NCBI GenBank assembly: GCA_015501585.1
Contig: JADNRY010000147.1
Span: 62,001-126,000, forward strand
DNA length: 64,000 nt
Direction: 5' to 3'
Source: Rhodocollybia butyracea
Lineage: Eukaryota > Basidiomycota > Agaricomycetes > Agaricales > Omphalotaceae
Made by a program: the position numbers and the translations under genes. The notes under the pieces were generated by a model that did not search any database, had not been told where the DNA came from, and saw only the letters and a list, made by a program, of their open reading frames with translations. Shown here in pieces: positions 36,005 to 48,324 of this stretch (positions within the stretch are counted from its first letter, which is position 1; each line of letters opens with the position of its first letter).

Positions 36005-36984
36005 ATCCAGTGTTGTGGGGGAATGCTTTTTTTTTTCGTTTATATAAATACCGTGAGTCGCCAGTACCAGGAGTCGCGAGTGCTATTCTGCCGGTGGACT
36101 CACTTATCATGGGTGAATTAGGTATGGTCTGTTATTGTCCGGATCCATTTAACATTATCGCCATCTAGGTCAATCCAAGTGCAGCACCAGCCTAGCTCCA
36201 TTAGCACTCCTCTGATGTCAACCAAATCGTATGCTGAGCAGACCGCCCTTCGCTACCACCTTCTTCCTATTCTGGAAATAGACAAGGTACTTACTAGAGA
36301 GTACAGCGTGGTGGTCAACGGTAGAGAAAAAGCTAGTGTAAAAGTAGTGACGCCGGGCGTATTGAAGAAGAAGCCGGATCTATATTTTTTATTGAAGACA
36401 TCCCAAACCGGGATATCCGTTCCAGGCGGCACCGTCGAAGCTAAGCTATGAGCGCTAAAAAGGGCGGGCCTGTGATGATGCTGTTAAAAATGGAGTCTAA
36501 GTTTCAGAGTGAGTACACCCGGCGAGGGATCTGACTAGTCTAATTAAGAGTAGCTGTGGAGGGCCAATGTTCTCGAGCGGGACAGGCACCTGTGAGTCAA
36601 ATTGCCGAAGATCCGCCTACTTATTGCCATTTTTGCGACTTTAAATACAGACACCATGGATAGAGTCGGCCCGGGTATCAATGGTGTGCCATACAGGAGG
36701 CCATTTTTATCATCTCAGTTCACTTGTTTCGCGCATCAAGTGGAAAGATTTGGGAAAGAACCTGTTACGTATCGGCCAAAGCTGGCTATCACAACTTGTC
36801 GCAACTTCCAAAATAGGACATATTCACGGATTCACCGATATAAGGTGCTTAGTGAGTTCAGGTTATATAAGGATTAGTAGATATGTACTCTGCTTCATAT
36901 TTCAGGCCCGCATTAGTACGTTCAATCTCCAAAGGTGACCTTGGAAGAACCAGCTGTTCACCTTCTCCGACTTTGTCAATTGAG

Positions 36985-37140
36985 AGACAAGTTCGCACGC
37001 TCTCAGCCCGTTCTGTTATTGGCTGTCAAATCTGCTCTGTTGACGAATTGCAGAGATGGTCAAAGGAATGCAGTCGGAAAGGATACCGGACCTGGTAACC
37101 ATACTTGAACTTGTGCAAGTATAGGTAGGTGGAAACAACC
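36985..37140 (+). other. Junction where a UbiA gene is missing from module 3
   Basis: Sequence up to about 37030 aligns with 33010-33100, just upstream of UbiA (shared TTCGCACGCT and GTCAAA words). From about 37040 it aligns with 34745-34850, downstream of UbiA (ACGAATTGCAGAGA, CAAAGGAATGCAGTCGGAAA, ACCGGAC). About 1.6 kb, the whole prenyltransferase gene, is absent between them. Confidence 0.6.
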
Positions 37141-37432
37141 TACAGGAATACGCAACACCGCTCGTTCTGGTCAGAAAATTAGTCATTTGAAAGTTCATCG
37201 ATAACTATAGTAGATACATCAATATCCATCAAGATAGCTTTTATCTAGAAATTCTATATATGATACAAGCACTAAACATGTGAGTATAGTAGCGTCTTGA
37301 ACCAGTTCAAAGCCGTAGCATTACCGTATAGTGGATGTAGTAGTAGTCATGTTCATCCGTTGTCTTTGTCCTTGTCTTTATAAATAAATTACCACGCCAG
37401 GGCTCTTATCATATCGCAATGAAAGCGCTATT

Positions 37433-39220
37433 TCATAGGATGAGCGATACCAGTATCACCACACCCGAAGTTAAGATCATCGTCATGATTGTTATCGGGG
37501 AACCGATTATTATGGAGGACGCGGACGAATGTGAGGTCGAGGATGAGGGCGAGCTGGGCTGAGTATTCGACGTTCCTATAGCCGATTCTGTAAAAGATAG
37601 GGAAGGGAGGGTAGGCAACGCAGAGAGGGGAATGGAATTAACGGGAGAGGATTGATTGGAAAGGGGCGGGAGAAGGAGAGAGAAAAAGAAAGGATACACC
37701 TCAATAACCGATACAAGAAATCCCAAATCGTGACAGGACGTACGTATAGCATCGATCAGCGTATCATTCAAATCCCCAGCAGCGTCCCACATTGAAAACC
37801 CACCAAGCCCGCTATTTTTGATGAAAGCGCCCTACGTATGGGGGAACGAAATGAACAAGGTTAAAAACGCAAATGGTCAGTATTGAACTCACCTTGAGCG
37901 CAAACGATTCTGGGTTATCGAATGAGATGAACGTCTGATTGGATTTGTTGTATACAAAGGGCTACTCGGAAAAACAATGAATTAGTAGGATATTCCAACA
38001 CACAGTGCTAACCACACTCACCGTCTGACTGCAATTGTCAAACACATAAGCGATCCCACTCTGAGGCGTTCCATCTACATTTATATATCCTTCATCAACT
38101 AGACCCCAATAATTATAGACTCCACTGGGACCAGAAAAGTTCCCGCAAAAGTCAACGCCTCCAATTCCATCCCATATATCACCAAGATGTTCAGAGCTTA
38201 GGTTGAATGGGGGATAAATGTTTGTGATATTGGAAGACGAAGCAGATTGAATGACATCACTCTCCGAGGCCACGAACGAATGACCATACGAAGCGATCCC
38301 GAGCAGGATTTGACTTGCAGGCATTTTGGCATCCGTCCAAGCTTTGACCGCAGACATGGCAGAGCCAATCTGGTCACTACTAGGCGCACAGGAATCGCTT
38401 AGTGGGGAGTTCGGTCCGGCGTGATTAGATAGAGTGTTGTAAACGTCGTAGTTCATGATAGCAATAAAATCGAGGACTTGGCCGAACGGGGAAACGTCTG
38501 TTAATGGGGTGCCAGTCGTATCGTTCCAAGGTAAGACGTAGGTTGCTGCTGATAGGATTAGCTTGGAGCCAACAGAATCTTGACGAAGTTCTTGTAAGAA
38601 GGACAAGAAGTTAGACGTGTCGTTCGAGTTGGCGGTATTGCAGCCGATGGATTTGGAGTTGGAACCAGGGAATTCCCAACTGAGGTCAATGAGTACTATG
38701 TCAAGACGTGGGTGAACTGAGTACATACTCAAAATCCAATCCATCCAGACTGTAGTTCTGCGCCAGCGTTGTTACAGTTTTGACGAATGCAGTTCGGTTT
38801 TCCGCTGAACCCACGTTGGTGCTGAAAAATTGCGAGCCACCCCAGCCTCCGATGGACAGTGCCGCCTTGACATTCTGTGCGGTACCATTAGCGGAAGGTT
38901 GAAGATTTGATTCCCAATACTAACATTCTGATGAGCCATTTGCACGAATTGCGGTAACAGTTGTTTGTCCGAGTCTGCCAAAAACAGTGTATTGACATCC
39001 GGAGTTGTTGTCCTGGGAAGCTTTAGTTCAGTGTCACAATCAAAAGGAAGGCAACAACTTACGCAAAAGCATAAGTTAGCTGGGTGTATTTTGACCAGCT
39101 AACTTGGCTCAGAGGGAATCCCGTCTGCCATCCAGCATACCAGGCAATTGAACGTAATGAAGAGTCGTTGGCGCTCGTAGCTGCAGCGAGAAGTAAAAAG
39201 CAAAGCAAAGCAGTTAACAT
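37433..39220 (-). CDS. Secreted GH18 chitinase with Ser/Thr-rich, probably GPI-anchored tail
   Basis: Six exons (39220-39063, 39012-38925, 38874-38729, 38679-38022, 37961-37893, 37831-37433), introns 49-61 nt, give 505 residues. A signal peptide (MLTALLCFLLLAAATSA) leads into the GH18 barrel: SIAWYAGWQTGFP, SIGGWGGS, then the catalytic DGLDFDWEF whose final Asp codon is completed across intron 3 and whose Glu is the acid/base. MNYDVY and the terminal Trp region (GGFSMWDAAGDLND) are also in place. These enzymes cleave beta-1,4 bonds in chitin, in cell-wall remodelling or nutrition. After the barrel comes a tail rich in Ser, Pro and Thr and a final hydrophobic stretch (IMTMILTSGVVILVSLIL), as in GPI-attached cell-surface proteins. 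A strong acceptor-like tract lies inside exon 6, but splicing there would break the frame. Confidence 0.93.
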
Positions 39221-39691
39221 GATGAGAGTCGAGAGTTAACTGCTGACGCGCTGACGAGTGGAGATATATTCGTACGAAGCCGCTCAGAATCTCCAATACC
39301 AACAATTCCGGGAATCTTTATATATAGTGCTTATAATTAGTTACGTGTATTACATATGACGAAAAAGACTCACAAAGAGAAAGAAAAGATCAAGTAAATA
39401 GCTACCCGGGAAACAGCCTTGATCTTGCAAGGAGATGATGAAAATGAAGAAGAAGAAACGCTGGCTTCATGTATTCATCGGTTTGTGGCACAGCGGAAAG
39501 ATCGGGCAACAGGCCGGCATCAATAATGATTGTTTCACACGAACTCCTCTTTCGTCGAACCTCTTACAGGAAAAGCTGTGGAAAAGCAAGTTCATCATTG
39601 GCACTTTCGTACTGCATCATTGATAGGGGAAGCTGTGGAAAGCTTGATAACTCCGCGAAAGCTTCACCGTTCATGAAGCCCCCCAACCAAA

Positions 39692-40219
39692 ATGTCCTCA
39701 GGAGCAAGTGAAATCTACGCTCGTTTACTGCTACCTCGAAAGCATGGGTACCCGCTGTGGCGCCCAGAGCCCAACGAGCTTTTGCCCCTTGAATACCAAG
39801 ATGAAGGTATTCGGATTGGGGATGTGGGCGTGATCACTGCCGATGGTGCTTTCGACTTCCTCTTCAATGTGTTCTTGCCTAAGGACCATGTCATCAATCA
39901 ATGGAATCGAGCCGTTCCAGAAGGATTTACTCCCCTTCCATGGGATTCACGACAAGTCAATCGTAGCTCCCATCTGCATTGTCCAGGTGTCTCGATATCT
40001 AGTTCTGGTGCCCAATGCTATGATCTTAGCATACAGGCCTCTGCGTAGGTTCCGTGAGTTGTCATTCGTCATCTATGACCGAGCTCAATTCAACTGACCT
40101 GTTTCTTAAAATTGTCTCCAATATCTGTTGGAGGAGGGCTTAGAATCAAATTTCAGCAATCCCAAGGAGCACTGCTAATGCTTCGTAGTGGTGCTTCAAG
40201 GCAGGACTACCAGAATCTC
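39692..40219 (+). pseudogene. 5' fragment of an agaricomycete conserved protein, fused to a WOPR relic
   Basis: The first exon encodes MSSGASEIYARLLLPRKHGY, then PLWRPEPNE, LEYQDEGIRIGDVGVITADG and FDFLFNVFLP, the N terminus of a large family of mushroom proteins with no assigned function. A likely donor (GTAGGT near 40045) and a second exon with GGLRIKF, then GALLMLRSGASRQDYQNLRV, continue the family. At about 40219 the match stops abruptly and the sequence becomes the inside of a Gti1/Pac2 gene. The remainder of the family protein is missing. Confidence 0.6.
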
Positions 40220-41122
40220 AGAGTGTCATCTTTTACGCAGTTTCTCTCAATTTACTGCCTCTGGTCACTAGGGGTTTGAATACTGAGGAGCGGCGATTGA
40301 TTGCACCGGGATCCTGTTATGTATGGCAAGAGCGTCAGTCCTATACGTCTAGTGGCGGTTTGCTTCTTGCTAATATACTCTCTGCTTCAGGTGGCTCCAA
40401 TTCTGAGAATACTGGGGTGTGTTGCCACCCATTGGCCCTCGAATTTTGTTACTGACCTTTCTGCTTCAGCTTGGCATAGAGCGGTGGACAGATAGTACGA
40501 AATAACTTTTTTTCAGAATGTGTCAGAGTCTTGATAAATCCGGTGGGGCCCATCAAGCGTCAAAGACGTGAGCGACAACCCCCCTAACGTTCAAGAAAAA
40601 TCCTAGGAATTTCTAGTTTATCGGGAGAAAAACCCTGATGCGGCAGACCTCGAGCTAATTAGCGAGTAAGTTATTCTCTTACCTGATTCTGCCCCAGGCT
40701 AAATTTTTCTCATTAGATCGTCACCTACGAGAGGCTCACCTTCCCCTCGCCCGTTGTTGATTAAGCAAACGTACAGCGTGTTCGTGGAGACCCCCAGTGG
40801 ACAGCGTAAATGGCATCTCAGTCAGTAAAAGCCGCATCAGAAGTCCGACTCGCACAACTCACCCCCATCAACAGTTGCTTATTTCGATGAAGAGTCGCTT
40901 CCACATTTACACACCGTGGATGAATTTCCTCGTCTCGCCTCGCTTCCTGTCCCGCATGGAAAATATAAAAGTGCCCGGTCACCGACAAAAGGTCGACCAG
41001 ACCACATATTCAACCCCGACCAGGATGCAGATTTTCCTCACAAACTCGCAGTGTCCAACTACTGGGATCCTACTGTTGTGGAATCAAGAGCACTGACAAC
41101 AAGCTTTTCTGAAGAGAAATGA
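40220..41122 (+). pseudogene. Broken Gti1/Pac2 (WOPR) gene, 5'-truncated
   Basis: Aligns with the intact WOPR gene at 17.2-18.4 kb from VIFYAVSLNLLPLVTR, then EERRLIAPGSCYVWQER, IERWTD, and the second half RKWHLIAYF, then ESLPHLHTVDEFPRL and PDHIFNPDQDADFP. It lacks the domain start. The acceptor before the short RWGPS exon is gone (the TTTCAGGTAT present in the intact copy is missing), the donor after WTD is changed from GATG/GT to GATA/GT, and the C-terminal tail is replaced after 41040. Its first base joins directly to an unrelated gene fragment, so it cannot make a WOPR protein. Confidence 0.75.
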
Positions 41123-41571
41123 GAATCGCATGGAGAGAATTGTTATGCATCATATGAGGCAGTCGTACGAGAACGAGATGAGAATATCAACGAGAGCGCA
41201 CTTATTTATACATACTTACTGAAACAAGTGGCATTCATGCGTGCACTGGCGCGTAGTAGGATCAGCAAACTTTTAGTCTATCCTCACCTTTCTGAATAAA
41301 AGAAAACTCATGTCACGGCAAATACCACGACTTCATTTATCTACTAGTAGCTCCCTCTGGAACTCTATCTTTATCTTGAGTCTGCCACGGATCGGTTCCA
41401 GCTATCCGTTGCTTGAAATTAGGCTAATTTGCACGCTAGCACGATTTGGCGACAATGTTGAGTTGAACTTATAGCGCCGTGAGCTGATGCACTAGTACTG
41501 ATGCCTGTCACATGTTCATCACGCTCTTAACAGCTTCCAAAGTAACTCATCTCTGCTATCGCTCGCATTCC

Positions 41572-44194
41572 ATGGCGTCTCACAACTTCTTTGAAAATTC
41601 ATCAAAATTTATCATCCGAGACTCGGAATTCAGCACGGTTGGTCGGGACCTTGTAGTAAACCAAAATCACTATTATCGAGACCGGGCTCGGATCGAGGTT
41701 GCTCCGGGAAAACAAGTGCGTTAGTTGCTGATCTCTGAGCAGTCAGTAGAGCCTGATGTCTGAATGTAGTTTCCTATTATTCATATGAGTGATATTTACC
41801 TCCTTGGTACAATAGCACGCTATGAGATTCAGGACTCCTGTGGCTCAGTGCAGGTTACCCGGACAGTTAGGACCGTAAAATTTAAATCAGATCGACTTAC
41901 AATGGTCACATATGAAGGACCCAATGCTAAAGAGGTCTGATGATTGTTGTACATATTGTCTCTTTTCCTGGTACTGATGGGATAGTCTCCCAGGACTTTG
42001 AAGATGATGTGCTTAGGTACTCGCAAACTTGGTAGCATTTCTGTTGTCGTTACAGCTGGCCCGGTATCTTACTGTAAATATTGCAGGAGCCCAAATCTGG
42101 CTCAGCTATATGGAATCACTGAATGGAACTTGCCAGCAATGATATTTCACGACGGTATGAACTCTTTTTGGATGTATGATAATCAGTACTATCAATTAAA
42201 TTTATTCTTACAGAACTAATTCCATATGCTTACCTGTTCAATTCATGTATATCCAGACCAATAGCACACGCATATCTTATGTACCGCTATGCAAGCTAGC
42301 TTGTTCACCACTCTTCAAACACAATGATTTGACTGCAACTTTCTTTAGCTTGTTGATTCCATGCAGGCATCCCTGTCGCGCAACAGAAAAAGGCGCATGG
42401 TAGCTTTCATCTTTTATTATTCATACGTTGAGACTAACCACTGTTTGAGGCAATATTTCCGTCTCAACATTGGATGCAACCAGCTTCTGGATTGATATGT
42501 CTTGGCCCAAATGGTCCTCGTGTCTTTCAAATAGAATATGTAGAGGCAGAAACTGGATCGCATGAACATTGGATTCCTGCACTCACATTCCAAGCCTATG
42601 CCTCTGATGAAGCCATTGTTAAACACATTGAAAATCATTTCAAAACTGTTGAGTGTTTGGTGGCACAATCAGCTCCAAGGAGACATGAAGGCTCCACAGC
42701 CTCCACTGGCTTGGATATAACAGATACTTCTACTAAGTTGTCCTTTGGGTCAGTCATAAATCATTCTGGAAACGTGAGTACTAAATTTTCTGGTCAGTTT
42801 TTCATTGATCGCTCACTGTTGATCCATGATCTTCATAATTTAGTACAAGCTTCTTGCACAAGCACCTCTCAAGCCAGGGGTTTCTTACTCAATCACGGGA
42901 TGGAGGGCATATCAGCATTCGGATACATCTAGGATATCACATTGCTCAGTAAATAGTGTGGATGGATGGTCACGGTAAAGTTTCTGGCTTTCGCAGAAGA
43001 GGAGTCGTTACTCATCAAGCACAGAATAGACTACTCCTTACCTAACCCCAGTTTCTTCCTACGATTTGACCTCGACATTAATATGGAACCGCGCTCAGTC
43101 GTTGATTATTTCAAGGCTGCATGGCTTACACAGGCTGCTCATATCGGCCTGAAAGTATCTCTTACAAACTACGGTAGCTACACCCATTCCCCGGAGTCTG
43201 AAAACATTATCTATTGCTAAAACTGTCTTTCCAGTTGTGATTGGCTCAAAGATTCAAATGTCTTTAAGATATATAGGGCCATTTGCATACAACAAAGCTA
43301 CCCCTAGCATAAGTCACCCCATTTATCTGTTTATTGCTCCTGTGAGGGAGTTCAGCATTTCATCAATACCCTATTTTTCCTTCAATGATCCTCCGTATTT
43401 TTGGTCTATGGATCCACTGGGATCAGTTCCAATGAATCAAGAAACTCAGACACTCTTAGGCCTTGGTCCATTGGAGATGTGTGTTTATGGAGATGAATGG
43501 GACCGCTCTCAGTACTTAGCTGTGTCTGAGTACATACGCTACTGTGGCTTCAATCCGTCTGAGCTTGAATATGCAAAGGCTCAAGGATATCCCATTTTTG
43601 AGGTTCCGGATGATAAAGAGTTCGAGATAGTAGACTTGGAGCAATGTCGCAAAGATTGTAAGATAGATGGTGAGTATTATATTCAATTTGGACGGCGGTA
43701 ATAACAATAGTAAAACATATAGAGAGTACGGGTGACAACTGGGAATTTGTTTCGAGAAATGTATCACAACATAGTGTTTTGCATGATGGAAGTGAGTGCG
43801 TCCCCACATTGATCCAGTGTTGCTAATTTTTCAATTAGAAGATGATGCATACTATATCGATGTTCCTCTGGAACAGTCAACAGAAAACCTGAACAACTAC
43901 GAATTTTTTGTGCAACTGCCTCGCAATTATCAATGCACCGAAACCCACAATCATAATAGTGATTGCCAGACTGTGCAGAAAGGCCCACATGCTAAGGCAA
44001 GGTTAAGGCGGAATCGATCACTGACCTCCTTCAAATCTCATGGGAAAGTCGACCTGCCTATAATCCATCGGGTTTACAAAGCAATTAGGTGGCCTAAAGA
44101 TGAGGATGTACCTTTAAGGCAGAGCCTTGACGCTTGCCCTAACCATATTCCACTCGAATACATAGAATACTGCTTAAATCTTATCAATTATTAG
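41572..44194 (+). pseudogene. Multi-exon agaricomycete conserved protein of unknown function, partly eroded
   Basis: Exon-sized conserved pieces lie in order on the plus strand: 41572-41715 (MASHNFFENSSKFIIRDSEF, a common N terminus in mushroom proteins); about 42075-42154 and 42214-42299 (SPNLAQLYGITEWNLPAMIF, then ELIPYAYLFNSC); 42474-42775 (GLICLGPNGP); 42970-43174; 43236-43670 (PYFWSMDPLG, then SEYIRYCGFNPSELEYAKAQ, GYPIFEV); and 43840-44194 (DDAYYIDVPLEQ to the stop). The last junction, GATG/GTGAGT to TTAG/AAGATG, keeps frame. Between 42299 and 42470 the frame closes with no clean splice, so the gene is either wrongly modelled here or damaged. The family often occurs next to F-box and NACHT-like genes; its function is unknown. 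Confidence 0.5.
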
Positions 44195-44844
44195 AATATC
44201 TGTATCATGCACCGAATCGAAAGGAATAGCCACTGGCAGCAAGAGTATGGTAGAAGGTGCGGGCTTTGACATCTAGGCTCTGACGTATTCGATTTTCAGA
44301 CTACAGATTATCCGCGTCAACAGACATAGTGATCTAATCACCGTACAACCCGATGGGAACCGATTATCCTGGGAATCGGAGTGGGGGGAGCGCTGATGGG
44401 AACAGAGTTTTGGTGGCACTGAGTACAAAGAACATGACTTACTACGACCACGCCCCTCTTCCCCGCTCGTCTTCCCCATTCCTCCGCCTACCAGCCGCCA
44501 GGAGTATGACTTGAACGAATCGTTCCAAATGCATTCGCTAGTGGATTTTGTCAGGATACCGGGACTGGAGCATTGAGTCCGGTTTAATGTTCGGGAGAGA
44601 GTCTGTTGTTGACGAGAAACCACTTTGGAGGAAGCGATAATGTCTTTCGAGATACCGTTGAGTTACAGCAGGGATTTCGAAGGAAAGCTTGAACCATCAT
44701 GCATCATAAGCGAGAAGCTCAGACTGTGACACCGGGCGTACGTAAGTAGTTCTATTCCGGAGAAAAGCAGCACATTTTGTAGGTTCTCAGAGGTATCGCT
44801 GAAGTCGTTGCGTAAGGAGTCAAAATTTTCGTAGATCACCCCAA

Positions 44845-45289
44845 GATACTAGTGCACCGAACGAAGCTAATCATCAGAGTCCGCATCACCAAAGACAAGG
44901 CAACGAGAGCCACGCGCAAATTCAGAGACATGACGATGGGCTTTCCTAAACCACTCACCAGCATCCTCGTTCACCTACGCACCAACCACAACTTCCTCTG
45001 CAAACACCTCCACCGAATAGGAAAGATGAACGAGCCAACATGCCCATGCTGTAAAAGAGCAGTTGAGGATGCATTTCACTACCTGCTACAATGCCCCGCA
45101 CACCGCAGATCTCGCGCTATACTACGCACAGCAGTAGGACGGAAAAGCATGACCATGGAAGGGCTACTAGACGACGGATCTTCGCTCGAAGCTCTCTTTC
45201 AGTACATCAATAACACACGCAGATTCCACCACATTTTCGGAGACCTTCCACCCATAGCAGACGACGAAGAAGAAGAAAAAGAGAAGTAG
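44845..45289 (+). mobile_element. 3' end of a non-LTR (LINE-type) retrotransposon, 5'-truncated
   Basis: The frame encodes HLRTNHNFLCKHLHRIGKM, then CPCCKRAVEDAFHYLLQCPAH and an acidic end. The C-x2-C-x8-H-x4-C zinc knuckle after a conserved Leu/His helix is the usual C terminus of fungal LINE reverse transcriptase ORFs. No RT palm motif lies upstream, so the copy starts mid-ORF, as expected from 5' truncation at insertion. A C/T-rich 3' UTR follows to about 45500; no poly(A) or simple 3' tail is obvious. Confidence 0.75.
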
Positions 45290-46374
45290 CAAAGAGAGCG
45301 AGGCGAAACAGAAGCGGGCGAACGAGACCAGGAGTAAAGGTCGACAGGAGAGCTCGAAGACGAGCAGAGGACGAGCGGGGCCAGGCCCCTTCTTTCCTTT
45401 CATTTCTCTCTCTTCTCTATAATTATTCTCAAACTACACTACCCACACCTACACTCCCGCACCACGGCGCTACAGCCTGGCAGCACATAATATCGCGTCT
45501 TCACGCGTCGAGTCTCGCTCTGGCGGGCTCATGCATATGCGAAGTTATACCACTCGATTTGGACAAAACCACCATTATATAGATTAAACACACGATGTAG
45601 AGTACTGCCTACCATATCCCTCGGGACAAAGGGCAATAAATAAGGATCCAAAATTAAAATTTAAAATTTAAAAAAAATCTAAAAAATCATCAGAGTACTT
45701 ACTTCGAAATGCGTTTTTCCGCGACAGAAAGTGGAAATGTTGATAACCTGGTAGAAGCACGGCCGGACTGAGCTTCGGCATTGTAGAGTTTACAATCGAT
45801 GAGAGGTTTGGCCTCGGATCCGAAAGCGTAGCACTGAAAGCACAAGCACTTGTGTTTTTTACTGTGTTTCGATACTAGTTGGGGCAACAGCCTCACAGGG
45901 AAACTCAAGGAAGGGATCAGATCCGAAAAAAAGACGATAACATTTCACCTGACGGCCCAATCCACTCACAGCTACAATTTAAACATCTACCATGGTCGTA
46001 TTCTCGATGAAAATATACAAGAAACAAATTGATCCCGGATAGATATAAGGCGAGATTGTGTTAGATGCCAGACAGCTTGGAGTTAATTTTCTTGACTGAA
46101 ACTCTCGTAGACGCACGCCCGATTAGGCGCTTGAATATCAGCGCTTCAGCGCCTATTGTGCTTGAGCTCTCCCCGTTCACAATTTCTTCTACGCCTTCTT
46201 TCCTTCTGATGAGATCCCAATGGGCCAAAAATAATCTCGAGCAGTTGATCTTTAATCCTTCGAATTCGGATCCACTGAAGCACAGGACGTGATGTCTTGA
46301 CCAGCTGTGGAGCTTCTTCTAGCAGCATACAGTGGAGTTAAAGTGTCACCTCAAATTATAGGCTACAGCGCATA
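45290..46374. other. Intergenic, retroelement 3' UTR then AT-rich spacer
   Basis: After the LINE stop codon, a pyrimidine-rich stretch, then an A/T run with AAAATTT repeats near 45655-45685. No supported gene up to the duplicated SSP block. Confidence 0.45.
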
Positions 46375-47138
46375 GCCAAATTCACGCACTACTACTAAGC
46401 TTTGCCATCGAAATTTGAAGACCTCACAATCGCCTTTTGGCTCCGCAAAGCACCCTTTCCGAGTAGTCAGAAGGGAGACTTCCAAGACGAAAGTCTTTCC
46501 AGAAGCAAATAGTACAAGCAGGATTCTTACTGGGCTTGAGGTGCTACTTCGTCTTCTTTTGCACTCTTGTGTTGACTTCCTCCTTAGATGGATCTTCAGA
46601 GACCAAAGCCATGAAACGAACACGAAATTCAAGCACTACACTTTCTAATCCTGTTGAACACTGGTACCTGCATGACGTCAAACACTATGGCTACTTTTCC
46701 TCTCCCTCGTATTGCACCTGCGCTCGACTTTACTCGCTCGCCACAAGTCCACCCCAAATATAAACCCGTCGCAATAGACGCCAATTTTTCCATGTGCTAT
46801 ATGGATGCACTTCCCCATTTACCATCTCTTTTTTCTTGGTGTTCGCTGAAGGTTCCGCGATGTTCTTCACCACCGGTCGAATTGGATCCGTCTCCGAATT
46901 GTTGAGATCCGTTAGCACTTCACATGCATCTTCCAAGTACTACAATAGTGCGACGCACACAATTGGAAACCCGTTTTCTTGGACTGCTACGCTCTTCAAG
47001 TAAATCATGCGTAACCGGAAACCCAACTTCTATCTCTATACTGAGGCTGAAGAACTCGAGGAGCATCAAGGACACCAGCAGACGTAACGCACTTTTTGAA
47101 AGATTCATCCAATATCCAAATCTCGTCGTACTACTTGG

Positions 47139-47145
47139 TATAAAA
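47139..47145 (+). promoter_or_regulatory. TATA box of SSP1
   Basis: TATAAAA, 71 nt before the start codon, inside CGTACTACTTGGTATAAAAG, a stretch repeated almost unchanged before SSP4. Confidence 0.75.
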
Positions 47146-47215
47146 GCTAGGTGATTTTGCTCTTCATACCTCAGTCTGCAATCCGCATACTAACGCATTT
47201 GCCAACTACAACAGC

Positions 47216-47602
47216 ATGTTCTCTAAAGCCTTCCTCATTGCTTCTGCCTTCGTTGCCACTGCTTCTGCTGCTTCTGTTACCTCTGGAGCGGTCTCCGCGG
47301 TATGTCGCTCGGGCACTTGTCCGATGTAGATTCTTCACTTATATTCCGAAATACAGACGGATAATTCGAACATCCTAGTCTGCATCTCTGTCCCGCCCAA
47401 CAAGTGTCTGCCGTACGACTTTGATCTCTATGGCTCCTTGAACGCTCCCCCAGGCTTTACGTGCAATTACTACGCGTACAGATGTCCTTCCTTGTTCAAG
47501 TCGTGTCCTGGAAACTGACTTCATACTAGTTCGGCTACTTGCACTGGCACACCTGGCACAGGCTCCTTCACGAGCTACGCTCAGTGCACTCTGACTAAAT
47601 AA
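47216..47602 (+). CDS. Small secreted cysteine-containing protein SSP1
   Basis: Three exons (47216-47299, 47357-47475, 47530-47602; introns 57 and 54 nt) give 91 residues. Exon 1 is a signal peptide (MFSKAFLIASAFVATASA) plus a short Ala/Ser/Val linker. The mature part has five Cys in the pattern LVC, NKC, FTC, ATC and AQC, one fewer than SSP2, SSP5 and SSP7. No known domain is recognised. A TATA box lies 71 nt upstream. Its closest relative is SSP4 in the second block copy. A plausible role is an extracellular effector-like or surface protein, inferred only from size, secretion and Cys content. Confidence 0.82.
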
Positions 47603-48324
47603 TCGCAAACGGAACATATGCTGGTGGTTATCGGCTTACAGATTCTCGTCCGCTAGTCATGAAGTCTTCCTCGTCGTACTCGAAAATATCCACAAAACAG
47701 TTGCTTTTTCTCAATCCCGGCTCGTCCTACGTAGTATGTGTTTGATTACTACCTAGTTTATCTATTGGAAGGAGGTGTCGTGTCTGTACTTCTACACTCT
47801 CGCACTGGTAGTACTGTGTTCTTCAATCGATATCGTTCTTCCCTCGTAACCGGCGAGCTCATCTCCGACGCTCCCCGCATTCCCCGAAAGGTAACTGCTA
47901 CTTAGTTCAAAGCCCTGCTGACCCTTGAAGTTATAGTGTGTTATGACTCGGAGTGGAGAGAAAAATATTTGAAGGATTGAGAAGTGTTGGCCGCTTGGGT
48001 TTTCAAACGGAGCGTCTCTGCACGAACAGAGTGGAAACGGCAATGGATCCGCGCATCCCCCGCATAATGCACAAATACCGTATACTGTTCTGCCGTTGAC
48101 TGCCGAGCTATGAATGCCAAGAGCCACACTACTAGGCTTTTCAAGTTAGTACAACGCGCGCGGTCGGCCACCTGTCTAATAGATTCAATCATCTCATACC
48201 ACAATATGGTCGTAAGCTCACAAGTCTATCTTCAGGCTCAGGGTCCATCATCAAGGACAATACTGGCATGACACCAGCATGGCACCAGCGGTAAACATAA
48301 CATGGGATTAGCCGTACTACTCGG

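Larger units (their letters stand above)
34851..37140. repeat. Tandem module 3 of the ICMT/UbiA locus, lacking UbiA
   Basis: Repeats module 2: downstream patch (34895-35080), methyltransferase copy C, upstream spacer and a terminal patch at about 37040-37135 that in module 2 lies on the far side of UbiA. The UbiA gene itself is missing between the two flanks. Confidence 0.65.

Noticed and set aside
46065..47378. Several plus and minus ORFs of 60-90 codons upstream of SSP1
   Set aside because: They fall in the duplicated upstream sequence and are not preserved as open frames in the second block copy.
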